DNA of 64,000 bases from JAXGXJ01 sp963816155 (GTDB lineage: Bacteria > Actinomycetota > Thermoleophilia > RBG-16-64-13). Positions 34,596-43,138 of the stretch are shown piece by piece. The position numbers and the translations under genes are program-made. Below the pieces are notes generated by a model. The model saw nothing but the letters and a program-made list of their open reading frames with translations. It did no database searches and was not told the origin of the DNA. Numbering within the stretch: position 1 is the first letter of the stretch; each line of letters begins with the position of its first letter. Where the stretch lies: NCBI GenBank assembly GCA_963816155.1, contig CAWFJE010000002.1, forward strand, positions 186,001 to 250,000, given 5' to 3'.

Positions 34596-35699
34596 CTAGG
34601 AACGCGCCCCGAGACGACCGGCCCGACCGTCTTGGCGCTTGTCCCCGGACCCCCGCCCTCCGCGGGCCGGCTGATGTTGTTCGCCGTACAGCTTGTACGC
34701 CGACACGATGTCCTGCACCAGTTTGTGGCGCACCACGTCGTGACTATCGAAGTACACGAACGCGATGTCCGGGATCTGGGCGAGGACTTCGCGCACGTTC
34801 ACGAGTCCAGAGCGCTGTCCGTGGGGAAGATCGATCTGTGTGATGTCCCCGGTCACTATCATCTTCGCTCCAAAGCCCAGCCGCGTGAGGAACATCTTCA
34901 TCTGCTCCGGACTGGTGTTCTGCGCCTCGTCCAGAATGATCAGCGAATCGTTGAGAGTCCTGCCACGCATGTAGGCCAAGGGAGCCACTTCGATGGTGCC
35001 CCGCTGCAGGTGATCGGTGAGGCGATCGCCGTCCATCATGTCATACAGAGCATCGAACAGGGGGCGCAAGTAGGGATCCACCTTCTCCATGAGGCCCCCG
35101 GGAAGAAAACCGAGCTTCTCACCCGCTTCCACCGCCGGGCGGGTCAGTATCACACGGGCCACATCGCCCGAGAGGAGGGCCGCGGTAGCCATAGCCATGG
35201 CCAAGTAGGTCTTGCCCGTACCCGCCGGTCCCACACCGAAGGTGATGGTGTTGGTGCGGATGGCGTCAACGTACGCCTTCTGATTCACGGTCTTGGGCCG
35301 GATACGGCGTCCACGATGCTCGAGGATGACATCACCCACGATGCTCTCCAGATCCCGAGCCCATTTCTGCCCACCCGCGCTCCCAGACGCGAGCGAAGCC
35401 GCCAACTCGAGGGTGGCCTTGTCGAGGTCTTCACCCGAACGCAGTAGGGTACGCAACTCCTCCACCAGCGCCCGCCCCCGTTCCACCTCTGGCGCCTGTC
35501 CTTCCAGGAACAACTGGTTGCCTCGCAGACAGATCTCGCAGGGGAGCAAATCCTCCAAGGCGCGCAGATGGGTGTCGTTCGCCCCGACGAGGAGAGCGGC
35601 TTCGCGATTGTCGAGGTCGATGTGCTCGGTGAAGGCCGCGCTCGAATCCCTCATCCGATCATCCGCGGACGCGACGGAGGTCACCCGAGCTCGTTTCAC
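34596..35699 (-). CDS. phoH: PhoH-like ATPase
   Basis: 367 residues. The N-terminal KH-like region (REAALLVGANDTHLRALE) is followed by the ATPase domain with Walker A GPAGTGKTYLAMA near residue 160 and Walker B SLIILDEAQNTSPEQM. Family PhoH/YbeZ, associated with RNA metabolism and YbeY. The start is GTG 35699, overlapping the yqeY stop as GTGA; the in-frame ATG at 35654 is an alternative that would remove 15 residues not conserved in the family. Confidence 0.93.
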   Translation of the reverse strand: MKRARVTSVASADDRMRDSSAAFTEHIDLDNREAALLVGANDTHLRALEDLLPCEICLRGNQLFLEGQAPEVERGRALVEELRTLLRSGEDLDKATLELAASLASGSAGGQKWARDLESIVGDVILEHRGRRIRPKTVNQKAYVDAIRTNTITFGVGPAGTGKTYLAMAMATAALLSGDVARVILTRPAVEAGEKLGFLPGGLMEKVDPYLRPLFDALYDMMDGDRLTDHLQRGTIEVAPLAYMRGRTLNDSLIILDEAQNTSPEQMKMFLTRLGFGAKMIVTGDITQIDLPHGQRSGLVNVREVLAQIPDIAFVYFDSHDVVRHKLVQDIVSAYKLYGEQHQPARGGRGSGDKRQDGRAGRLGARS

Positions 35700-36142
35700 G
35701 AGGATAGACGCTCCTTGACCAGCCGAGACGCGAGCTTTCCGTCCACCTGAACGCCCCCTTCAGCCATGACAGCCGCCATCACCTTGCCCATGTCGCGCAC
35801 TGACGATGCAGCCGTATCCGTGATGACCCGCTCGACCAAGGCAGTGAGTCGAGCTTCGTCCATCTGCGCGGGGAGCAAGCCTTCGATGATGCGGAGGGCC
35901 GTCTCTTCGTGCGCGGCCAGATCGTCCCTGCCCCCAGCCCGGAAGGCTTCGATGGACTCCTCCCGCTTCTTCATCTCCCGGCGAAGCACCTGCAACTCTG
36001 TGGCTTCGTCAAGATCCTCGCGGGATTGCTTGGCTTCCTTCTGCAACTCGTTGATGATCATGCGCAGCGCGGTCACGCGGTCCTTGTCGCCGGCCTTGAG
36101 CGCCGCCTTTGCCTCTTCCTGCAACTCGCTAAGGATGCTCAT
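35696..36142 (-). CDS. yqeY: YqeY/GatB-related protein
   Basis: 148 residues; YqeY-family proteins resemble the tail of the amidotransferase subunit GatB. Typical stretches are DRVTALRMIINELQKEAKQS near the start and VMAEGGVQVDGKLASRLVKE at the end. Precise function unknown. It overlaps phoH downstream (GTGA) and the HIT gene upstream (ATGA), so it is part of a tightly coupled run. Confidence 0.92.
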   Translation of the reverse strand: MSILSELQEEAKAALKAGDKDRVTALRMIINELQKEAKQSREDLDEATELQVLRREMKKREESIEAFRAGGRDDLAAHEETALRIIEGLLPAQMDEARLTALVERVITDTAASSVRDMGKVMAAVMAEGGVQVDGKLASRLVKERLSS

Positions 36143-36480
36143 GCGAAATCACCCAGCCTTCTCCCCCCCAGGATGTGGAAGTGCAGGTGATGGACGATCT
36201 GGCCTCCGTCCGGACCCACGTTGACCAAGGTCCGATAGCCTGTCTCATCGATGCCCAACACCTCGGCCACCCGCACGATGAACTGAAGCAGGGCATGACC
36301 TTCGCAATGCTCCCATTGCTCCAAGTCGTTGAGCGCGGCGATGTGCTCCTTCGGGATCACGAGCACGTGCTGAGGAGCTTTGGGATCGATGTCACGAAAA
36401 GCGACGAAAGCGCCGTCTTCGAGGACTATGTCGCTGGGGATATCCCCCGCCGCGATCCTACAGAAGATACAGTCGTCCAT
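36139..36480 (-). CDS. HIT family nucleotide hydrolase
   Basis: 113 residues. The protein starts MDDCIFCRIAAGDIPS and ends with the histidine triad VHHLHFHILGG near residue 98. Proteins of this type hydrolyse adenosine phosphoramidates or dinucleoside polyphosphates. ATG 36480 is chosen because similarity begins there; upstream codons read through a promoter-like TATAAT seven bases before the ATG, so the mRNA may be leaderless from an internal promoter. It overlaps yqeY (ATGA). Confidence 0.92.
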   Translation of the reverse strand: MDDCIFCRIAAGDIPSDIVLEDGAFVAFRDIDPKAPQHVLVIPKEHIAALNDLEQWEHCEGHALLQFIVRVAEVLGIDETGYRTLVNVGPDGGQIVHHLHFHILGGRRLGDFA

Positions 36481-36487
36481 TGGCCGG

Positions 36488-36493
36488 ATTATA
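36488..36493 (-). promoter_or_regulatory. -10 box TATAAT directly before the HIT gene
   Basis: Perfect TATAAT seven bases upstream of ATG 36480, with no ribosome binding site between them. The spacing would place the transcript start at or near the A of ATG, as in leaderless mRNAs. A weak -35 (TTGCGC, 36513-36508) is only 14 bases away. Confidence 0.4.
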
Positions 36494-37276
36494 CTACCAA
36501 TCTTGAAGCGCAAGCCTGGCGATGGCCACCGCCACGGGGCCGGCGGTCTCGGTGCGCAGGACGCTTCTCCCCAGTCTGGCGCTGCCGGCGCCGGCAGCGC
36601 GGAAGTGATCCCACTCCACCGAGTCCCACCCTCCCTCGGAGCCGATCCACAAGCACAGCCGCGTAGAGCCGGCGGCGCTCTCCGCCGCCGCGACCTCGTC
36701 GAGAGACCGGACGGCCCCGGGGTCCAGCACTACGTTCGTCCTGCCCGCGGCCTTCATGGAGTGCAGCGTCTGCGACACGGAGAGAGACACGGAGACCTCC
36801 GGTATCCTGGTCTGCTTGCTCTGCTTTGCCGCCTCCCGGGCCACCCGGCGCCAGCGGTCCAGCCGATCACGCCCGACTCCTTCCACACGACCCGGAGAAC
36901 CCGCGCTCTGCACCAGCACAAAGAAGTCTGCACCCACCTCAGTCCCCTTCTCCAGCACGTAGTCCATGACGGCCGGACGGGCGAGAGCCTGCACCAGTCC
37001 CACCTCGAACCGGTAGACGGGTCCGGCCACGTCCGCGGAGATGGGAGCGGTGACGGTAAGTTCCAGCGTCCTCGATGCCGAACTGACCACAGCTTGGTAC
37101 ACGTGCCCCTCCAAGCCGACCACCTCGCACCGGTCGCCGACCTTGAGACGGAGGACCTTGATGCCGTGGTGGGAATCCTCCGCGTCCAGAACGAGCCCTT
37201 CGCCCAGAGAAGGATCCACCGCGAGAAAGAACCGAGGCGAGAACCGTCGCACCGAAGGACCCGAGGAGCCGCGCAC
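36494..37276 (-). CDS. rsmE: 16S rRNA m3U1498 methyltransferase
   Basis: 260 residues. An N-terminal PUA-like domain (RFFLAVDP near the start, DSHHGIKVLRLKVGDR) is followed by a SPOUT knot with QSKQTRIPEV, LWIGSEGGWD and LGRSVLRTETA, the SAM-binding loops of RsmE. It modifies U1498 of 16S rRNA. It starts eight bases after the S41 protease stop and is followed 13 bases later by the HIT gene. Confidence 0.93.
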   Translation of the reverse strand: MRGSSGPSVRRFSPRFFLAVDPSLGEGLVLDAEDSHHGIKVLRLKVGDRCEVVGLEGHVYQAVVSSASRTLELTVTAPISADVAGPVYRFEVGLVQALARPAVMDYVLEKGTEVGADFFVLVQSAGSPGRVEGVGRDRLDRWRRVAREAAKQSKQTRIPEVSVSLSVSQTLHSMKAAGRTNVVLDPGAVRSLDEVAAAESAAGSTRLCLWIGSEGGWDSVEWDHFRAAGAGSARLGRSVLRTETAGPVAVAIARLALQDW

Positions 37277-37284
37277 GACGCTGG

Positions 37285-38598
37285 CTACCTGGCCGCGGTG
37301 GTAGTCCCGGCTATGAGAGCGAGAGCGGCTTCCACACCCTCGTCGACGTCGGGCGTGGCGGGATCATCGGGCGCGACGACATCGGGTTCGATGCCCGTCT
37401 TGTTGATGTCCCTGCCGTCGGGTGTGAGATAGACGGCGGTGGTGACCTTCAGAGCTCCGCCATTGCTGAGCGACTCGATGGTCTGCACCAGGCCCTTGCC
37501 GAAGGTGGTCTCGCCGATCAGCGTGGCCCGCTCATGGTCCTGCAGGGCACCGGAGACGATCTCGGAGGCGCTGGCCGTGAAGCGGTCGGTGAGAACGTAG
37601 AGGGGCACGTCGGCGTAGGCATCACCGCTGACCTCGTACACCTGCTCGGGCGAGTGGAGTCCCGCGGTGGTCACCACCACGCCCTCCTCGACGAAGATAC
37701 TGGTCACGTCCACGGCTTCGTTCAGAAGACCGCCGCCGTTGCTACGCAGATCGAGGATGATGGCATCGACGCCGTCCTGCTCCACGGCCGTGTTGACCAA
37801 CTCTCGTAGGGCTGCTGCAGAACCGTCCGAGAAGGTGTAGAAGCTGATGAGTGCCACCTCTTTGCCACCTGAGGTGAGCAGCTCGCTCTCGCTGACCGGC
37901 ACCTCGATGGTCCTACGCGTGAGCTCGTAGTCCGCGGTCTCTCCCCCGGGGGGCAGTTGGGCGGCGCTCCCCGCCGTCTCGTTGGGGTCGTAGCTCCCCT
38001 CGCCGCTTTCGGCCACGGTGGTTGACGTGGTAGAGGCGCCGGAGACCGGGGGATGGTAGATCGTCAGAGTCACCGTGGTGCCCTCCGGCCCCTTGATCTG
38101 TCCCACCACCTCGTCGAGGCTCTGACCCTCGGTCGAGACTCCATCGACTTCCAGGATGACGTCGCCAGGCTTGATGCCCGCCTCCTCGGCGGGGCTCCCC
38201 TTGAAGGTGGACACGATCGTGACCATGCCATCGCTCATCTCCACGGTCATGCCCACGCCCTGATAGGAGCCGGTGGTCAGTTCCATGAAGCCGGCGTACT
38301 CGTCTGGGTCCATGTACACGGTATAGGGGTCCTCCAGACCACCCACCATGCCATCGACAGCCGGTTCCTCCAAGGCGTCCGGGTCTACCTGCTCGTAGAA
38401 GGAAGACTCGAGCTTATCCAGTACTTCCTGCTGCAACGCGAAGTCGCCGGACCCAGAGACCACACCGGAGGGAAGCAGCCCGCTCAGCGTGTCCCGCACC
38501 CCGGAATTGAGACCCAGCAGGACTCCGCCCCATACGAGGAACAACGCCACGATCACGCCGCCGACTATGAAGAGGGTCAGCTTCTTCCCATCACCCAT
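37285..38598 (-). CDS. S41 family C-terminal processing protease
   Basis: 437 residues. N-terminal transmembrane anchor (about 6-28), a PDZ domain (about 115-195, including the GVGMTVEMSDGMVTIVS strand), and the tail-specific protease domain with catalytic serine in RFTASASEIVSGALQD and lysine in GETTFGKGLVQT. The protein acts outside the membrane on envelope proteins. An insertion of about 40 residues rich in Thr, Ser, Gly and Glu (after PPVSGASTT) lies between PDZ and catalytic core. ATG 38598 is preferred because AGGG lies eight bases upstream; GTG 38607 would overlap that site. Symbol ctpA/ctpB is not decided. Confidence 0.92.
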   Translation of the reverse strand: MGDGKKLTLFIVGGVIVALFLVWGGVLLGLNSGVRDTLSGLLPSGVVSGSGDFALQQEVLDKLESSFYEQVDPDALEEPAVDGMVGGLEDPYTVYMDPDEYAGFMELTTGSYQGVGMTVEMSDGMVTIVSTFKGSPAEEAGIKPGDVILEVDGVSTEGQSLDEVVGQIKGPEGTTVTLTIYHPPVSGASTTSTTVAESGEGSYDPNETAGSAAQLPPGGETADYELTRRTIEVPVSESELLTSGGKEVALISFYTFSDGSAAALRELVNTAVEQDGVDAIILDLRSNGGGLLNEAVDVTSIFVEEGVVVTTAGLHSPEQVYEVSGDAYADVPLYVLTDRFTASASEIVSGALQDHERATLIGETTFGKGLVQTIESLSNGGALKVTTAVYLTPDGRDINKTGIEPDVVAPDDPATPDVDEGVEAALALIAGTTTAAR

Positions 38599-38706
38599 GG
38601 ATGTCACCCTTTGCTGCTTGTTGTGAGGTTGCAGACACTATCACAGGTGCTCCGACGCGATAGAAAGCGGGGAGGGTTGCCTGATCTCCCATCGCAGACG
38701 CCCCCA

Positions 38707-40095
38707 TCACAGATACGTGGTGGGATTGACGGGCGAACCACCCACCCGGACCTCGAAGTGCAGGTGCGGCCCTGTGGAGTAGCCCGTGCTTCCCACCTCG
38801 CCGATCACCTGGCCGCGCGTCACCTTCTGTCCCACCGACACCAGGATGGTCGACTGATGGGCGTAGAGGGTGGAGAGATTGCCACCATGTGAGATGACCA
38901 CACATTTGCCGTAACCGCCCCGCGTGCCCGCAGAGACGACCGTACCGGCAGCGACCGCGTGGATGGGAGTGCCCATGCCTCCGTGCATATCGACCCCGGT
39001 GTGCATCTTGCGCACATGGAAGATGGGATGCATGCGATAGCCGAAAGCTGAGGTGATGGCGCCGGGGATGGGCCGGTAGAACTGGCCGCTGCCGCTCCCG
39101 CCGCCCCCGTTGCCGTCCGAACTGGCGGCTGCCTTCTCGGCTGCCGCTTGGGCCGCTTTGATGTCGGCCGTGATGCGCTCAGACTCCGCGGACAATTTGT
39201 CTTCCTGTCTGCTCCAGGCCGCGACGTCCTGCTCCGCGGCGGCTAGGACCTGCTTCTTCGCCTGCCGCGCCCCTTCGAGGTCGTCGAGGGCGGCCTGCTT
39301 CTTCTCGGTCTCAGCCGCGAGCGTCTTCGTGGTCGCCCGCTGTTCCTGCTCCAGAGTGGAGGCGCGGGCCCGCTCCATCTCCAGGGAGGACCTCTGCTCT
39401 TGGATCTTCACTTTGAGAGCCTCGATCTGCGCCAGGATGTCGTGATCCTGGTCGGCGATAGTCGACAGGAGGTCCATGCGCCCGATCAATTGCGAGATCG
39501 AAGCCAAGTCGAAGAGGCCGGCAAGATACACCGCGCTCCCGCCCGACTTGTAGATGTTGACCACCCTGGCGTTGAAGACCTCTTGCTGCTCGGCCAGATC
39601 TCTCTCGGTGCGCGCGAGTTCCTTGCGCTTCTGGCTCAGTTCGACGGTGACCGCATCCAGCTCTCCGCGAAGCCGAGCGAGCGTCGAAGAGGCCTCGTCA
39701 TGCGCCGCCGTGGCGATACGCACCTCGTTCTCCGCACTTTCGATGTTCTGGTCCAGGGCGGCCATATCCCCGAGAGCCGCCTTGCGGTCTGCCTGGGCCT
39801 GGGCAAGTTTGTCTTGCGCCTCCTGCAGGCGGGCGCGGCTGTCCTTAAGCTGCTCGGTCAGACTGGCTGCCGCAGCGGAGGAAGGGCCGGACCCGGTGAA
39901 CGGCGACAGGGGAAGGAAGGCGAGCATGAGGATTGCCAAGAGCACCACTGCCGGCACCACGCCCAAGACCTTCGCCGCCCGGGCGCACCTTCCGGGGCGA
40001 TACTTCGTCGTCGGTCGCGCAAATAGCGCTGCTATTCGCGCTTCCTGCCTCCTTGTCTCGCCCGCGGCACGCGCACTCATGCGGCGAAGCGTCAT
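38707..40095 (-). CDS. M23 peptidoglycan peptidase with coiled coil, probable FtsEX partner
   Basis: 462 residues: a basic N-terminal tail (1-42), a transmembrane helix (about 44-66), a long coiled coil (about 75-330) and a C-terminal LytM domain with zinc motifs HTGVD and HLHFE. The last two are intact, so the enzyme is predicted active, unlike degenerate EnvC. Position directly after ftsE-ftsX and the coiled coil suggest it is the peptidase activated by FtsEX in cell division (EnvC/RipC/CwlO-like role). Residues 1-42 are encoded by a copy of the GGCTGCTGAA repeat, which also supplies ATG 40095 and a GGAGG ten bases upstream. A TTG near 39966 just before the helix is an alternative native start. 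Confidence 0.88.
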   Translation of the reverse strand: MTLRRMSARAAGETRRQEARIAALFARPTTKYRPGRCARAAKVLGVVPAVVLLAILMLAFLPLSPFTGSGPSSAAAASLTEQLKDSRARLQEAQDKLAQAQADRKAALGDMAALDQNIESAENEVRIATAAHDEASSTLARLRGELDAVTVELSQKRKELARTERDLAEQQEVFNARVVNIYKSGGSAVYLAGLFDLASISQLIGRMDLLSTIADQDHDILAQIEALKVKIQEQRSSLEMERARASTLEQEQRATTKTLAAETEKKQAALDDLEGARQAKKQVLAAAEQDVAAWSRQEDKLSAESERITADIKAAQAAAEKAAASSDGNGGGGSGSGQFYRPIPGAITSAFGYRMHPIFHVRKMHTGVDMHGGMGTPIHAVAAGTVVSAGTRGGYGKCVVISHGGNLSTLYAHQSTILVSVGQKVTRGQVIGEVGSTGYSTGPHLHFEVRVGGSPVNPTTYL

Positions 40096-40112
40096 TGTTC
40101 AGCAGCCTCCTA
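39972..40112. repeat. GGCTGCTGAA palindromic element, copy fused to the M23 gene
   Basis: About 140 bases nearly identical to 47401-47536, including the internal palindrome with AATAGC-GCT-GCTATT and the right end TTCAGCAGCC followed by CTAG. The left terminal repeat is missing; the sequence there passes into M23 coding sequence. On the minus strand the right end holds the ftsX TAG stop, GGAGG and an ATG. Confidence 0.85.
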
Positions 40113-40994
40113 GACCTTCAGGAAGCGCCGGAGCCCGATCCCTGAGCCTACCGCCCCGATGACCACCCCGACCGCGAGGAGGATAAGCGTCACCATTGTG
40201 TAGGGCACCGCGTCGAGGGGCACAGCCATGAAGGGCATGCTTCCCCGAACCTTGTCGACCAGGAAACTGTTTGCCGCCAGCACCACCACGGCCGCGAGCA
40301 GGGCCCCGAAGAAGCCCACTGTCACCCCTTCGATCAAGAACGGCCAGCGGATGAACCAGTTGGTCGCCCCCACCAGCTTCATGATCTCGACTTCCCGCTT
40401 ACGCGCGAAGATGGAGAGACGGATGGTGTTCGAGATGAGCAGGATGGCTACGATGCCCAGCAACACGATGAAGATGAGCAAGAAGTTCCTTGCCTGCGAT
40501 GTGAAGCTGAAGATCTTGTCGGCTATCTCCTGGCCGTAGCTCACCTCGTCCACGATGGGGTTGTCCTCGAAGCGCCCGGCCACCGTGGCGACCGTCTGCG
40601 GATCGTTGAGCGCCACCTCAAACGAAGCCGGCAAGGGGTTGCCCGTCAGACCTTTGAGGATCTCAGGGTTGTCCTTGAAATCCTCCTTCAGTCTCTCGAG
40701 CGCATCCTCTTTGCTCACGAAGGTGGAGCTCTTCACCTCACTCCAGCCCATGATCTCATTCTGCATGGCTTCGATCTCGGCGGGCTCCGGGTCGGGGTCG
40801 GTGGTCAGATAGACGGTGATCTCGACCTTGCTCTCCACTTCCGCAAGAAGAGCGTCGGTGGTGTACACGAACACCAAGACTCCACCGAGGACCACGATGG
40901 AGAGAAAGACCGTCACCAAGGCGGCTATGGTCATGAAGTAGTTGCGCCTGAGAGACCCGAAAGCCTCCTTCAGGAAGAAGCTAATCCTCGCCAT
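40110..40994 (-). CDS. ftsX: cell division ABC-type protein FtsX
   Basis: 294 residues: four transmembrane helices (one near 20-42, three in the last 130 residues) and an extracellular domain of about 120 residues between the first two, containing VKSSTFVSKEDALERLKEDF, the classical FtsX loop. The protein ends GLRRFLKV, the normal family end, followed at once by the palindromic element. Overlaps ftsE by 14 bases. FtsEX transmits ATP hydrolysis to periplasmic or cell-wall hydrolases during division. Confidence 0.95.
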   Translation of the reverse strand: MARISFFLKEAFGSLRRNYFMTIAALVTVFLSIVVLGGVLVFVYTTDALLAEVESKVEITVYLTTDPDPEPAEIEAMQNEIMGWSEVKSSTFVSKEDALERLKEDFKDNPEILKGLTGNPLPASFEVALNDPQTVATVAGRFEDNPIVDEVSYGQEIADKIFSFTSQARNFLLIFIVLLGIVAILLISNTIRLSIFARKREVEIMKLVGATNWFIRWPFLIEGVTVGFFGALLAAVVVLAANSFLVDKVRGSMPFMAVPLDAVPYTMVTLILLAVGVVIGAVGSGIGLRRFLKV

Positions 40995-41664
40995 AGCCGC
41001 CTCGCTTCTGGTCGCGGATCACTTTCCCGGCATCGAGGGCGATTACGCGGCGGCGCATGCGGTCCACCATCTCCCTGTCGTGCGTGGCCATAAGCACGGT
41101 GGTGCCCGTCTTGTTGATGCGATACAGCAACTGCATGATCCCCATGGAAGTCTCGGGATCGAGGTTGCCCGTGGGCTCATCAGCAATGAGCAAGGGCGGA
41201 TGGTTGACGAAAGCGCGCGCGATGGAGACACGCTGCTGCTCGCCTCCGGACAATTCGTTGGGATAACTGTTGGCCTTGTGCCCCAGTCCGACCAACGCGA
41301 GTATCTCGCCGGCCTTCTTCTTGGAGGTGCTGCTGGCCTGGCCGGTCACGACCAGCGCGTACATGATGTTCTCGAAGGCCGTCTTGTTGGTCAGCAGTTT
41401 GAAATCCTGGAACACGCAGCCGATGTTGCGACGCAGGGAAGGCACCTTCCACTTGCGCAGCGCGCCCAGGTCGCGTCCGCCGACCATGACCCGTCCCCGG
41501 TCGGGCTCGAGTTCCTTGATGAGCAGACGGATGAAGGTCGACTTCCCCGAGCCGGATGGTCCCACCAAGAAGACGAATTCGCCCTTCTCGATGTGCAGAC
41601 TCACCTTCTCGAGGCCGAGAGTATTGGGAGGGTAGATCTTGGTTACGTCTTCAAACCTGATCAC
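40981..41664 (-). CDS. ftsE: cell division ATP-binding protein FtsE
   Basis: 227 residues, ABC ATPase: Walker A GPSGSGKST near residue 36, signature LSGGEQQR, Walker B LLIADEPTGNLD. Family stretches such as FQDFKLLTNKTAFEN are typical of FtsE. GTG 41664 with AGGT five bases upstream. It forms an operon with ftsX and the M23 peptidase; the gap to prfB upstream is 107 bases. Confidence 0.96.
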   Translation of the reverse strand: MIRFEDVTKIYPPNTLGLEKVSLHIEKGEFVFLVGPSGSGKSTFIRLLIKELEPDRGRVMVGGRDLGALRKWKVPSLRRNIGCVFQDFKLLTNKTAFENIMYALVVTGQASSTSKKKAGEILALVGLGHKANSYPNELSGGEQQRVSIARAFVNHPPLLIADEPTGNLDPETSMGIMQLLYRINKTGTTVLMATHDREMVDRMRRRVIALDAGKVIRDQKRGGYGED

Positions 41665-41771
41665 GTGCTACCTGTAACCTCCATTTGGACATCTGGTCAT
41701 AATTCTTCGAGAACCCGAAAAAGCCTCCAGGAACATGGAACGTCCCACCCCGGATGAGGAGATGCCCCCGG

Positions 41772-42933
41772 CTACGAGCCCCCAAGCTTCCCCACGGAGC
41801 GCTGCCACACATACGCGTGGATGAATTCGTCGATGGCACCGTTGAGCACAGCTTCGACGTTGCCTTTCTCATAATTGGTTCGATGATCCTTGACCAATGT
41901 GTAGGGGGCGAGTACGTAAGAACGGATCTGGCTGCCCCAGGCGATCTCTTTCTGCTCGCCCTTCTCGCGTGCCATCTCCTGCTCCCGCTTTTCATGCTCG
42001 AGCAGGACGAGCTTGCCCCGCAACATGCGCATGGCCGTCTCGCGGTTCTGGATCTGCGAGCGTTCGTTCTGGCACTGGACGACCGTCCGCGTGGGCACGT
42101 GCGTGATGCGCACAGCGGAGTCGGTCTTGTTGACATGCTGGCCCCCGGCACCCGAGGAGCGGTAGGTCTCCACCCGGAGTTCCTTCTCGTCGATCTCCAG
42201 TTCGACTTCGCCGTCCACCACAGGTGTCACGTCCACCGACGCGAACGAGGTGTGCCGGCGGCTGGCCGAATCAAAAGGCGAGATGCGCACCAGGCGATGT
42301 ACTCCCCGCTCGGCAGAAAGGAGGCCATAGGTGTTTTCTCCGTGGACGGTGAAGGTGGCGCTCTTGATGCCCGCCTCCTCACCTTCGCTAGCCTCGTTCA
42401 GTTCGGTATCGAACCCACGCGCCTGAGCCCAACGCAGGTACATGCGCAGGAGCATCTCCGCCCAATCCTGGCTCTCGGTCCCGCCGGCTCCCGGGTGGAT
42501 GCTGACGATCGCATCTCCGGCGTCGAACTCCCCTGTGAAGAGCCGCTGCTCCTCCAGTCGGTCGACGTCGCGAGTGATATCCGCAGTCAGGCGCTGAAGT
42601 TCGTCGAGGAGTTCGGCCGGGACCTCTTCGGCGCCGGTGTCCTCGGCGGCCATCTCCACCAGAGTCGTCAGATCGTCGATCTGGTCACGCAGATGCTCGA
42701 AATCTTCCAGGCGGTGGCGCAGCCGACTGTACTTGGTGCCCACCGCTTGGGCCTGCGTCTGATCGTCCCAGAAGCCCGGGGCACGCATCGCCTCCTCAAG
42801 GAGGGCGATATCACGGGTCAGCGAATCCGGGTCAAAGATAGTCCCTCGCCCACAGGAGCTTCTCGCCGAACGCGGTCACAAGCTCTCGATATGGGGCAAG
42901 GGACGGGGTCTGTGTTTCCATGTTTTCTGCCAT
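41772..42933 (-). CDS. prfB: peptide chain release factor 2 with programmed +1 frameshift
   Basis: RF2, about 386 residues after frameshifting; it reads UGA and UAA stops. The zero frame begins at ATG 42933 and runs 33 codons to ...GAC-TAT-CTT-TGA (TGA at 42834-42832). Skipping the T of TGA continues as GAC-CCG-GAT and gives ...DPDSLTRDIALLEEAMRAPGFWDD, the normal RF2 N-terminal region. The CTTTGAC slippery site and an AGGG a few bases upstream are those of the classical autoregulatory frameshift. GGQ motif is in SSGAGGQHVNKTDSAVR. A TATACT -10 candidate lies ten bases upstream of the ATG, abutting a hairpin element. Confidence 0.95.
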
Positions 42934-42943
42934 TATGCGGGGA

Positions 42944-42949
42944 AGTATA
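42944..42949 (-). promoter_or_regulatory. -10 box TATACT of prfB
   Basis: TATACT on the minus strand, ten bases before ATG 42933, with no clear ribosome binding site between. The arm of the hairpin element 42952-43029 ends two bases upstream, so the -35 position lies within that arm (GGAACA). Confidence 0.4.
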
Positions 42950-42951
42950 GC

Positions 42952-43029
42952 CCAAGCGGCAGTGATGTTCCTTCGTCGCTTAACTCGCTCCCGCTCGCAA
43001 GGCTCCTTCGGAACACCACTGCCGCTTGG
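42952..43029. repeat. variable-arm hairpin element, family C copy 1
   Basis: Arms 42952-42971 and 43010-43029 (CCAAGCGGCAGTG...) match over 20 positions with one A/C mismatch, which becomes a U-G pair in a minus-strand RNA. The 38-base loop, read on the minus strand, contains GAGCCTTGCGAGCGGGAGCG then AGTTAAGCGACGA. The loop is shared with the neighbouring element at 43062-43139 in opposite orientation; arms are unrelated. Confidence 0.85.
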
Positions 43030-43061
43030 CGGGTGTGTAGTGAAATCCCGCAGAGAGACAC

Positions 43062-43138
43062 GTGGGCACGCGCGCTGTCTACGCCGAGCATTGCGAGCGA
43101 GAGCGGGTCAAGCGAGGAGCGGATAGCGCGCGTGCCCG

